Shown piece after piece: positions 28,668 through 36,753 of a DNA stretch of 64,000 bases. The notes beneath the pieces were generated by a model. The model was not told the origin of the DNA and did no database searches. It was given only the letters and a program-made list of their open reading frames with translations. The DNA is from Cellulomonas sp. JH27-2 (GTDB taxonomy: Bacteria; Actinomycetota; Actinomycetes; Actinomycetales; Cellulomonadaceae): contig NZ_JACYFR010000003.1 of the NCBI RefSeq assembly GCF_014837175.1, positions 372,001 to 436,000 of the forward strand, written 5' to 3'. The first letter of the stretch is position 1. Each line of letters starts with the position of its first letter. The translations under genes were made by a program, and so were the position numbers.

Positions 28668-29552
28668 GTGGATGCCGTGATCTCCCAGACGTTCGCCGGG
28701 CTGAGCCTCGGGTCGGTGCTGCTGCTCGCGGCGCTCGGCCTGGCGCTCACGTTCGGCCAGATGGGCGTCATCAACATGGCGCACGGCGAGTTCATGATGG
28801 CCGGTGCGTACACCGCCTTCGCCGTGCAGAAGGTCGTCTCCGACGCGGGGCTCTCGCTGCTCGTCTCCCTGCTGATCGGGTTCCTCGTCGGCGGCCTGCT
28901 GGGCCTGCTGCTCGAGGTCACGCTGATCTCGCGGATGTACACCCGGCCGCTGGACACACTGCTCGTGACGTTCGGCGTCGCGCTCGTGCTCCAGCAGCTG
29001 GCCCGCGACATCTTCGGCGCCCCCAACGTCGACGTCCGCGCTCCCGCCTGGCTGTCGGGTGCGGTGCCGATCCTCGGGGTCGACGTCCCCAAGACCCGCG
29101 TCTTCATCCTCGGCCTGTCGATCGCCTGCGTGGTCGCGCTGTCCCTGGTCCTCAAGCTCACGCCGCTCGGCCGCCGCATCCGGGCCACGGTCCAGAACCG
29201 CGACCTGGCCGAGACATCGGGCATCTCGACGCGGGCCACCGACCGGCTCACGTTCTTCATCGGCTCCGGCGTCGCCGGCATCGCGGGCGTCGCGTTGACG
29301 CTGCTCGGGTCCATCGGCCCGACGCTCGGCACCAACTACATCGTCGACGCGTTCCTCGTGGTCGTCGTCGGCGGCATCGGCCAGCTCAAGGGCGCGGTCA
29401 TCGCGGCCTTCGCGCTCGGGCTGCTGCAGGCGACGATCGAGTACTCGTCCACGGCGAGCATCGCCAAGGTGCTCGTCTTCGTCGTCATCGTCGCGTTCCT
29501 GCAGGTCCGGCCGCAGGGCATCGTCTCCGTGCGCACGCGGAGCCTCGCATGA
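28668..29552 (+). CDS. urtB: Urea ABC transporter permease UrtB
   Basis: This 294-residue permease of the branched-chain amino acid/urea family has about eight hydrophobic segments. Characteristic parts are LALTFGQMGVINMAHGEFMM and VVVVGGIGQLKGAV. The start is GTG 28668, with AAGGGG 7 bases upstream. It overlaps urtC by 4 bases. It forms the membrane channel with UrtC. Confidence 0.95.
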   Translation: MDAVISQTFAGLSLGSVLLLAALGLALTFGQMGVINMAHGEFMMAGAYTAFAVQKVVSDAGLSLLVSLLIGFLVGGLLGLLLEVTLISRMYTRPLDTLLVTFGVALVLQQLARDIFGAPNVDVRAPAWLSGAVPILGVDVPKTRVFILGLSIACVVALSLVLKLTPLGRRIRATVQNRDLAETSGISTRATDRLTFFIGSGVAGIAGVALTLLGSIGPTLGTNYIVDAFLVVVVGGIGQLKGAVIAAFALGLLQATIEYSSTASIAKVLVFVVIVAFLQVRPQGIVSVRTRSLA

Positions 29553-30676
29553 GCGGGCTGTGGCGCAACCCCACGGCGCGTCTGTGGGTCGGGGTCGCGA
29601 TCGCGGCGGTCGTGCTGTTCGTCGTCGCGCCGGGGACGCTGTCCGTGTTCCGGCTCAACCTGCTGGCCAAGTTCCTGTGCCTGGCCATGGTCGCCGTCGG
29701 CATCGGGCTGGCGTGGGGCCGCGGCGGCATGCTGACGCTCGGCCAGGGCGTGTTCTTCGGTCTCGGCGGCTACATGATGGCGATGCACCTCAAGCTCGCC
29801 GACGCCGGTCCGGGCGGCGTTCCGGACTTCATGTCCCTGTACGGCGACGGCACCGTCCCCGGCTGGTGGGAGCCGTTCCGCAGCCCGGTGTTCACGATCG
29901 TCGCGATCGTCGTGCTGCCGACGCTGATCGCCGCGCTGCTGGGGCTGGCGGTGTTTACTCGGCGCGTGCGCGGCGCGTACTTCGCCATCCTGTCCCAGGC
30001 GCTCGCGGCCGCGTTCGCGATCCTGCTCATCGGGCAGCAGAAGGTCACCGGCGGCACCAACGGCCTCAACGGCTTCCAGGGCTTCTTCGGGTTCGCGCTG
30101 TCCGACCCCGCCAACAAGCAGATGCTCTACTTCATCGCCGCCGGGACCCTGCTGGTGATGGTGCTGCTGGTCCGGCTGCTGTACCGCTCCCGCTACGGCG
30201 AGCTGCTGGTGGCCGTCCGTGACCAGGAGAACCGCGTGCGATTCCTGGGCTACAACCCCGCGCTGGTCAAGGCGGCGGCGTTCGCGGTTGCCGCGTGCTT
30301 CGCGTCGATCGGCGGCGCGCTGTTCGTGCCGATCGTCGGCATCATCTCGCCTGCCGACGTGGGCGTCGTGCCGTCCATCGTCTTCCTGGTGGGCGTCGCG
30401 ATCGGTGGCCGGGCCACGCTGCTCGGGCCGGTGCTGGGGGCGATCGCCGTCTCCTGGGCCGAGTCGTCCCTGTCCGAGTCGTTCCCCTCGTTCTGGACCT
30501 ACTTCCAGGGCGGCCTGTTCATCGTCGTCGTCGCGTTCCTGCCCGGCGGTCTCGCGTCGCTGGGTCAGGTGTGGCGCAAGCGTCGGGCGGTCGAGGCACC
30601 GCCCGACGACGAGGCCGACGACCCGGCCGCAGTCGTCGCCGAGCCCGAGCCCAGCACCTCCGGGAGGTCCGCATGA
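29549..30676 (+). CDS. urtC: Urea ABC transporter permease UrtC
   Basis: This 375-residue permease is of the LivM/UrtC type. Typical parts are GRGGMLTLGQGVFFGLGGY, the cytoplasmic EAA-like loop around VAVRDQENRVRFLGYN, and VGVAIGGRATLLGP. The C-terminal 40 residues are acidic and Pro-rich (ADDPAAVVAEPEPS). ATG 29549 overlaps the urtB stop (ATGA), and its own stop overlaps urtD in the same way. Confidence 0.95.
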   Translation: MSGLWRNPTARLWVGVAIAAVVLFVVAPGTLSVFRLNLLAKFLCLAMVAVGIGLAWGRGGMLTLGQGVFFGLGGYMMAMHLKLADAGPGGVPDFMSLYGDGTVPGWWEPFRSPVFTIVAIVVLPTLIAALLGLAVFTRRVRGAYFAILSQALAAAFAILLIGQQKVTGGTNGLNGFQGFFGFALSDPANKQMLYFIAAGTLLVMVLLVRLLYRSRYGELLVAVRDQENRVRFLGYNPALVKAAAFAVAACFASIGGALFVPIVGIISPADVGVVPSIVFLVGVAIGGRATLLGPVLGAIAVSWAESSLSESFPSFWTYFQGGLFIVVVAFLPGGLASLGQVWRKRRAVEAPPDDEADDPAAVVAEPEPSTSGRSA

Positions 30677-31545
30677 ACGCCGAGAAGACGCCGGGGTCGC
30701 CAGCCGCGATCCTCGGCGAGGGCCAGCTCGACCCCGACGCGCTCGAGACCGTGCTCGCCGCGCCGGAGTCCCGGTTCCGCCACGACTACCTGGAGATCCG
30801 CGACCTGCGCGTCTCGTTCGACGGGTTCGTCGCCGTCGACGGGGTCGACCTGACGGTCACGCAGGGCGACCTGCGCTTCCTCATCGGGCCCAACGGCGCG
30901 GGCAAGACGACGATCGTCGACGCGATCACGGGGCTCGCTGCCGCCACCGGCTCGGTGCGGTTCGGCGGCGTCGACCTGCTCGGCAAGCCGTCGCACCGCA
31001 TCGCGCGCGCCGGCGTCGGCCGAACGTTCCAGACCGCGAGCGTGTTCGACGAGCTCACGGTCCTGCAGAACCTCGACATCGCCGCCGGCGCGGGGCGGGG
31101 GATGCGGACGCTGCTGCGGCGGCGGTCGGGCGTGCCCGACGACGTGGCCGCGGCGATGGAGACGGTCGGCCTGACCCACCTGGCCGCCACTCCCGCCGGG
31201 ATCCTGGCGCACGGGCAGAAGCAGTGGCTCGAGATCGGGATGCTGCTGGTGCAGGACGCCCACCTGCTGCTGCTCGACGAGCCTGTCGCCGGGATGAGCC
31301 AGGCCGAGCGCGAGGAGACCGGGCAGCTGCTGCAGCGCATCGGCGAGCAGCGCACGGTCGTCGTCGTCGAGCACGACATGGAGTTCCTGCGCTCGTTCGC
31401 CTCGTCGGTCACCGTGCTCCACCAGGGGCGCGTGCTGTCCGAGGGGACCGTCGCGGAGGTCCAGGCGGACCCACGGGTGGTCGAGGTGTACCTGGGGTCG
31501 GGTTCGGCGCGTGCCGGCTCGTCGGGTTCGTCGAAGGAGGCATGA
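30673..31545 (+). CDS. urtD: Urea ABC transporter ATPase UrtD
   Basis: This 290-residue ATPase has Walker A GPNGAGKTT, Walker B LLLLDEPVAGM and a switch His in VVVEHDME. The signature is AHGQKQWLEIGM instead of LSGGQ, as is normal for UrtD. An N-terminal extension of about 40 residues precedes the nucleotide-binding fold, and a Gly/Ser-rich tail ends it. The ATGA overlap couples it to urtC. Start 30673 has GGGAGG upstream. Confidence 0.95.
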   Translation: MNAEKTPGSPAAILGEGQLDPDALETVLAAPESRFRHDYLEIRDLRVSFDGFVAVDGVDLTVTQGDLRFLIGPNGAGKTTIVDAITGLAAATGSVRFGGVDLLGKPSHRIARAGVGRTFQTASVFDELTVLQNLDIAAGAGRGMRTLLRRRSGVPDDVAAAMETVGLTHLAATPAGILAHGQKQWLEIGMLLVQDAHLLLLDEPVAGMSQAEREETGQLLQRIGEQRTVVVVEHDMEFLRSFASSVTVLHQGRVLSEGTVAEVQADPRVVEVYLGSGSARAGSSGSSKEA

Positions 31546-32240
31546 TGCTGACTCTCACCGGGGTGCACGTCGGCTACGGGCGCACGTCCGTGGTGCACGG
31601 GGTCGACGTCGAGGTGGGTGCCGGGTCCGTCACCGCGGTGATGGGGCACAACGGCGCCGGCAAGACGACGCTGCTGCGCGCCGCCGTCGGTCTGCTGCCG
31701 GTGCGCAGCGGGAAGGTGACGCTGGACGGAGCCGACGTGACCCGCATGCGCCCTCACCAGCGGGTGCGGCGCGGGCTCGCCTACGTGCCACAGGGTCAGC
31801 AGTCGTTCGGGCAGCTCACCGCGCGCGAGAACCTGCAGCTCGTCGTCGACGGCGCCGGTCCCGCCGGCGCCGGGCGGATGGACGAGGCGCTGGACCTGTT
31901 CCCCGCCCTGCGGGGGCTGCTCGGCCGGCGCGCCGGGCTGCTCTCGGGCGGCCAGCGCCAGCAGCTCGCGATCGCCCGCGCGCTCATCACAGGGCCGCGC
32001 GTCATGGTGCTCGACGAGCCCACCGAGGGGATCCAGCCGTCGGTCGTCGCCGAGATCGAGGACGCGATCGTCACGCTCGCCGCCTCCAAGGGGCTGTCGG
32101 TGCTGCTCGTCGAGCAGCACGTCGGCTTCGCCCTGGGCGCCGCCGAGCGGTACTACGTGCTCGAGTCGGGGCGCGTCACGTCGCAGGGCGACGGGGGTGC
32201 GGCGTCCGAGGAGGACGTCCGCGCGGCGATGGCACTGTAG
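31542..32240 (+). CDS. urtE: Urea ABC transporter ATPase UrtE
   Basis: This 232-residue ATPase has Walker A GHNGAGKTT, signature LLSGGQRQQLAIARAL, Walker B VMVLDEPTEGIQPS and switch His in LLVEQHVGFAL. These match UrtE, and TEGIQPS is a family mark. ATG 31542 follows GAAGGAGG and overlaps the urtD stop; ATG 31545 is also possible. It is the last gene of urtABCDE; the GntR regulator starts 45 bases later. Confidence 0.95.
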   Translation: MMLTLTGVHVGYGRTSVVHGVDVEVGAGSVTAVMGHNGAGKTTLLRAAVGLLPVRSGKVTLDGADVTRMRPHQRVRRGLAYVPQGQQSFGQLTARENLQLVVDGAGPAGAGRMDEALDLFPALRGLLGRRAGLLSGGQRQQLAIARALITGPRVMVLDEPTEGIQPSVVAEIEDAIVTLAASKGLSVLLVEQHVGFALGAAERYYVLESGRVTSQGDGGAASEEDVRAAMAL

Positions 32241-32284
32241 GCCGGTTCGTTGAACGGCTCGGACCGACGAGAGGACTACGCTTC

Positions 32285-32998
32285 GTGACCATGAGCACGG
32301 GCCTGACCGAGGGGCTCACCCCCGCCGACAGCTCGTCGCTGCGTGAGATGGTCTACCACCGGCTGCGGGACGAGATCCTCAACGGTCGGATCTCCCCGCG
32401 CGAGCGCCTCACGGAGCCCAAGCTCGGCAAGGCCTACGAGGTGTCGCGGACCCCCGTGCGCGAGGCGCTGTCCCGGCTCCTGTCCGACGGACTGGTGGAG
32501 CGCACCGACTTCGGGTATGCCGTCGTCGTGCCGAGCCTGGAGGACCTGCGCAACCTCTACGAGCTGCGCATCACGCTCGAGCTGCGGGGCATCGGCCGCG
32601 CCATCGAGAACCCGCAGGTGCGGCACGACGAGGCCGCGCTGGCCGCCGAGCTCGAGCGCTGGCAGGAGATGCGGGACACGCCGCCCGAGCCGGACCCGTC
32701 GTTCGTCGTGAAGGACGAGGGCTTTCACCAGGTCCTGTCGCGCTCGTCGGGCAACGCCCAGCTCACCGACGCCCTGGTGACCGTGAACCAGAAGATCCGG
32801 GCCGTGCGGATGCACGACTTCGTCGAGGAGGGGCGCGTGACGGCCACCATCGACGAGCACATGGAGATCCTGCGCCTGGTGATCGCCCGCGAGCTGCCGG
32901 AGGCGCTGACCGCGCTGCACAAGCACGTCGGCGAGTCGCTCGAGGTGGTCATGGAGCGGGCGACGCAGGCCATGACGCGGATGGCGCTCGCGGGCTGA
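32285..32998 (+). CDS. GntR-family regulator with FCD domain
   Basis: This 237-residue protein has an N-terminal winged helix (about residues 22-85) with LREMVYHRLRDEILNG and VSRTPVREALSRLLSDG. A C-terminal FCD effector domain has metal-binding-type positions in KDEGFHQVL and TIDEHMEILRLV. GTG 32285 is preferred because GAGAGG lies 10 bases upstream; ATG 32291 is an alternative. It sits between the transporter operon and the urea carboxylase gene, whose promoters share TGTATAC. It is very likely the local regulator; urea or allophanate as ligand is a guess. Confidence 0.9.
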   Translation: MTMSTGLTEGLTPADSSSLREMVYHRLRDEILNGRISPRERLTEPKLGKAYEVSRTPVREALSRLLSDGLVERTDFGYAVVVPSLEDLRNLYELRITLELRGIGRAIENPQVRHDEAALAAELERWQEMRDTPPEPDPSFVVKDEGFHQVLSRSSGNAQLTDALVTVNQKIRAVRMHDFVEEGRVTATIDEHMEILRLVIARELPEALTALHKHVGESLEVVMERATQAMTRMALAG

Positions 32999-33019
32999 GG
33001 CCCGCCTCCTCTCGCGCCC

Positions 33020-33057
33020 GTAACGCACCGTTTACGCCCGGACGGCGGACGGGAAAC
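33020..33057. promoter_or_regulatory. GlnR-like site in the urea carboxylase promoter
   Basis: GTAAC (33020-33024), six bases, TTTAC (33031-33035), 17 bases, GAAAC (33053-33057). The AC pairs fall 11 and 22 bases apart, the spacing of GlnR operators with one of four half-sites missing. TAACGT, the likely -10, begins 10 bases after the last half-site, exactly as before urtA. Confidence 0.5.
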
Positions 33058-33087
33058 ACGACCCTCCTAACGTGCTGGATACCGGGG

Positions 33088-33094
33088 TGTATAC
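33088..33094. promoter_or_regulatory. TGTATAC site, candidate GntR operator of urea carboxylase
   Basis: The palindrome core GTATAC, preceded by T, lies 33 bases before the chosen start and just past the inferred -10, a position that would block transcription. The surrounding GGG(N)TGTATAC and a following CGGGAC also occur at the urtA site. Confidence 0.5.
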
Positions 33095-33126
33095 GCCCGG
33101 GACCCAGCAACCGTCCGGGAGTGATC

Positions 33127-36100
33127 GTGTTCGACACCCTGCTCGTGGCCAACCGTGGCGAGATCGCCGTCCGCATCCTGCGCAGCGCCACCGCCCTCGG
33201 CCTGCGGACCGTCGCCGTCTACTCGGACGCGGACGCCGCCGCCCCGCACGTCCGCCTCGCCGACGTCGCCGTCCGCCTGGGCCCCGCACCCGCCGCCGAG
33301 AGCTACCTGCGTCCCGAGCTGGTCCTCGCGGCGGCCGCGGAGACGGGCGCCGGCGCCATCCACCCCGGGTACGGGTTCCTGTCGGAGAACGCGACGTTCG
33401 CCGCCGAGGTCGAGGCCGCCGGGATCGCGTTCGTCGGGCCGACGCCCGCGCACCTGTCCGTGTTCGGCGACAAGCACCAGGCCCGCGAGGCCGCGCGGGC
33501 CGCGGGTGTTCCCCTGGTCGCCGGGTCCGGACTGCTGGGGTCGGTCGACGAGGCGCTCGCGGCGGCCGCCGCCGTCGGCTACCCGGTCATGGTCAAGGCC
33601 GTCGGCGGCGGTGGCGGCATCGGGATGCAGGCGTGCGCCGACGACGACGAGCTGGTGGCCGCCTTCGACCGCGTGCAGCGGCTCGCCGCCGCCAGCTTCG
33701 GCAGCGCCGGAGTGTTCCTGGAGCGGTTCGTCGCCCGGGCCCGGCACCTGGAGGTGCAGGTGTTCGGCGACGGTGCCGGGCGCGTCGTGAGCCTGGCCGA
33801 CCGCGACTGCTCGCTGCAGCGACGCAACCAGAAGGTGGTCGAGGAGGCGCCCGCGCCCGGGCTGTCCGACGACATCCGCGCGCGGCTGCACGCCTCCGCG
33901 CGGGACCTGACGGCCTCGGTGGCGTACCGGTCCGCCGGGACGGTCGAGTACGTGTACGACGTGGAGCGCGACGAGATCTCGTTCCTCGAGGTGAACACGC
34001 GGCTTCAGGTCGAGCACCCGGTGACCGAGGCCGTCACCGGCGTCGACCTGGTGGAGTGGATGATCCGCCTCGCGCAGGGGTCGTCGGACTTCCTGGACGC
34101 CGTGCCGGACACCGGGCCCGTCGTGTCCGGCCACGCCGTCGAGGCGCGTGTCTACGCCGAGGACCCGCGCAAGGACTACCAGCCCAGCGCTGGTCTGCTC
34201 ACCGAGGTCGTCTACCCGTCCGGCGCCCGCGTCGATGCCTGGGCCGAGACGGGCCAGGAGGTCAGCAGCCACTACGACCCGATGCTGGCCAAGGTCATCA
34301 CGCACGCGCCCACACGGACCGAGGCGTTCGCGGCGTTGTCGACCGCGCTCGGCGAGACCCGGATGAGCGGGTTGCAGACGAACCTGCCGCTGCTGCGGAC
34401 GATCGTCGAGCTGGAGACCGTGCTGGACGCGACGCACACGACGGGCACGCTCGCGCACGTCCGGGACGACGAGCCGTACGTCGAGGTGCTGCGTGGAGGC
34501 GTCATGACCACGATCCAGGACTGGCCCGGGCGCCTCGGGCACTGGGACGTCGGCATCTCCCCGTCGGGCCCGATGGACGACCTGTCGTTCCGGCTCGGCA
34601 ACCTCGCGCTCGGCAACCCCGAGGGCGTGCCCGGCCTGGAATGCACGCTGGCCGGGCCGCGGCTGCGGTTCAGCCACGCGGCCGTCGTCTGCGTGACCGG
34701 CGCCGACGCGCCCGTGACCGTGGACGGCGAGCCCGTGCCGCAGTGGGAGCCGGTCGACGTGCCGGCCGGGTCGGTGCTGGACGTCGGCGCGCCCGCCGGT
34801 GCCGGGCTGCGGACGTACGTGCTGATCCGGGGCGGCCTCGACGTGCCCACGTACCTGGGCTCGGCGTCGACCTTCTCGCTCGGCGGCTTCGGTGGCTACA
34901 CCGGCCGCGCGCTCGTCGTCGGCGACACGCTTGTCCCCGCGGCCGTGCCGGACTCCGCGCCGGCCGTCGCCGCGGTGCCGCTCGACGTCCGACCGCAGCT
35001 CGTGCACGACTGGGAGATCGCCGTCCAGGAGGGGCCGCAGCCGGCCCCGTCGTACTTCACGCACGACGACATGGCGATGCTGTACTCCGCCACCTGGCAC
35101 GTGCAGACCCACGCCAACCGCACCGGCATCCGGCTGTCCGGGCCCAAGCCCCAGTGGGCGCGACCCGACGGCGGCGAGGCGGGCCTGCACCCGTCCAACC
35201 TGCACGACAACCCGTACTCCGTGGGCGCGCTCAACGTCTCCGGCGACACCCCGATCCTGCTGGGCCCGGACGGGCCGTCGCTCGGCGGGTTCGCCTGCCC
35301 CGTGACCGTCGTCGTCGGGCACCGCTGGAAGATGGGCCAGATCCGGCCCGGTGACACCGTGCGGCTGCTGCCGGTGCCCGACGAGACGGCCGCCGAGCTG
35401 CGCTCGTCGAACGCGCTGCGCGCAGCCGCCTACCTGGGCGCCGACGTCCCCACCGGGACCGACGGCGACGACGGCGTGCTGGCGCGCGTGCCCGGCGACC
35501 CCGACGACCCGCTGGGCGTGCCCGAGGTCGTCTACCTGCGTGGCGGCGACGACAACGTGCTGGTCGAGTACGGGCCCATGGTGCTGGATCTCGGGCTGCG
35601 GATGCGCGTGCACGCGCTGGGTGAGGCGCTGCGGTCGGCCGGGGTCCCGGGCGTCGTCGACATCACGCCCGGTGTCCGGTCGCTGCACGTGCACGTCGAC
35701 CCGGGCGTGCTGTCGGTGCGGGGGCTCGTCGACGTCCTCGTCGGGCTCGAGGCCGCCCTCCCGGCGACCGCCGACCTCACCGTGCCGAGCCGTCGCATCC
35801 ACCTGCCGTTCTCGTACGACGACCCGGTCATCGCCGAGGCGGTGGCCCGCTACCAGGCGGGCGTGCGGCCGGAGGCGCCGTGGCTGCCGTCGAACATCGA
35901 GTTCATCCGGCGCGTCAACGGGCTGGGCTCGACCGACGACGTCCTGGCCACCATGCTGCGCGCCGAGTACCTGGTCCTGGGCCTGGGCGACGTCTACCTG
36001 GGCGCGCCGCTGGCCGTGCCGCTGGACCCGCGCGACCGCCTGATGACCACCAAGTACAACCCGGCTCGCACCTGGACCGCCGCCGACACCGTCGGGCTGG

Positions 36101-36753
36101 GCGGACAGTACCTGTGCGTCTACGGGATGGACTCGCCGGGCGGGTACCAGCTGGTCGGGCGGACCGTGCCGATCTGGTCCGGGCACCGCCAGCGCGGCGT
36201 GTTCGAGCCCGGCAAGCCGTGGTTGCTGCGGTTCTTCGACCGGGTGGTGTGGCATCCCGTGTCCGCCGCGGAGCTGCTGGAGCAGCGTGCGGCCTTCGCC
36301 GCCGGGCGGTTGGACGTCGAGGTCGAGCACGGGACCTTCTCCTACGCCGAGCACCTGGAGCTGCTGGCTTCGCACGCCGACGACATCGCGGCCTTCCAGT
36401 CGCGGCAGGCGGCGGCGTTCGCGGCGGAGCGGGACGCCTGGGCGGCGGCGGGGGAGTTCGACGCGCCCGACGAGGCGGCGCCGGCGGTCGACGCGGGCGC
36501 GGGGCCGGGCCAGATCGAGCTGCTGGACGGGCACGTGCTCGTCGAGGCGCCGATGGTCGGCAGCGTGTGGCGGGTCGAGGCGCGGGCCGGCGAGCAGGTG
36601 CGCGAGGGCGACCTGCTGGTGGCGCTGGAGGCGATGAAGCTGGAGCTCGGCGTCACGGCGCCGTCCGACGGCCGGGTGCTGCGGGTGCTCGTCGCGCCCG
36701 GCGAGCTCGTCAAGCCCGGCGCCGCGCTGGCGATCCTGGAGGTGGGTGCGTGA
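33127..36753 (+). CDS. uca: Urea carboxylase (biotin-dependent)
   Basis: This 1208-residue enzyme carboxylates urea to allophanate using ATP, bicarbonate and biotin. The order is biotin carboxylase (1 to about 450: VANRGEIAVRIL, the ATP-binding GGGGGIGMQ, EVNTRLQVEHPV), then the carboxyltransferase made of KipA- and KipI-like parts (TTIQDWPGRLGHWDVG; YGMDSPGGYQLVGRT). The C-terminal biotinyl domain has EAMKLE, with the biotin Lys near 1171. GTG 33127 is chosen because GGGAG lies 5 bases upstream; GTG 33121 is possible. It overlaps the allophanate hydrolase gene by 4 bases. Some relatives prefer guanidine, but the urea transporter here supports urea. Confidence 0.93.
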   Translation: MFDTLLVANRGEIAVRILRSATALGLRTVAVYSDADAAAPHVRLADVAVRLGPAPAAESYLRPELVLAAAAETGAGAIHPGYGFLSENATFAAEVEAAGIAFVGPTPAHLSVFGDKHQAREAARAAGVPLVAGSGLLGSVDEALAAAAAVGYPVMVKAVGGGGGIGMQACADDDELVAAFDRVQRLAAASFGSAGVFLERFVARARHLEVQVFGDGAGRVVSLADRDCSLQRRNQKVVEEAPAPGLSDDIRARLHASARDLTASVAYRSAGTVEYVYDVERDEISFLEVNTRLQVEHPVTEAVTGVDLVEWMIRLAQGSSDFLDAVPDTGPVVSGHAVEARVYAEDPRKDYQPSAGLLTEVVYPSGARVDAWAETGQEVSSHYDPMLAKVITHAPTRTEAFAALSTALGETRMSGLQTNLPLLRTIVELETVLDATHTTGTLAHVRDDEPYVEVLRGGVMTTIQDWPGRLGHWDVGISPSGPMDDLSFRLGNLALGNPEGVPGLECTLAGPRLRFSHAAVVCVTGADAPVTVDGEPVPQWEPVDVPAGSVLDVGAPAGAGLRTYVLIRGGLDVPTYLGSASTFSLGGFGGYTGRALVVGDTLVPAAVPDSAPAVAAVPLDVRPQLVHDWEIAVQEGPQPAPSYFTHDDMAMLYSATWHVQTHANRTGIRLSGPKPQWARPDGGEAGLHPSNLHDNPYSVGALNVSGDTPILLGPDGPSLGGFACPVTVVVGHRWKMGQIRPGDTVRLLPVPDETAAELRSSNALRAAAYLGADVPTGTDGDDGVLARVPGDPDDPLGVPEVVYLRGGDDNVLVEYGPMVLDLGLRMRVHALGEALRSAGVPGVVDITPGVRSLHVHVDPGVLSVRGLVDVLVGLEAALPATADLTVPSRRIHLPFSYDDPVIAEAVARYQAGVRPEAPWLPSNIEFIRRVNGLGSTDDVLATMLRAEYLVLGLGDVYLGAPLAVPLDPRDRLMTTKYNPARTWTAADTVGLGGQYLCVYGMDSPGGYQLVGRTVPIWSGHRQRGVFEPGKPWLLRFFDRVVWHPVSAAELLEQRAAFAAGRLDVEVEHGTFSYAEHLELLASHADDIAAFQSRQAAAFAAERDAWAAAGEFDAPDEAAPAVDAGAGPGQIELLDGHVLVEAPMVGSVWRVEARAGEQVREGDLLVALEAMKLELGVTAPSDGRVLRVLVAPGELVKPGAALAILEVGA

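Noticed and set aside
33000-33126. Guanidine riboswitch before the carboxylase gene
   Set aside because: The ykkC core is not visible, and the leader between the inferred -10 and the start is only about 45-50 bases, too short for it.
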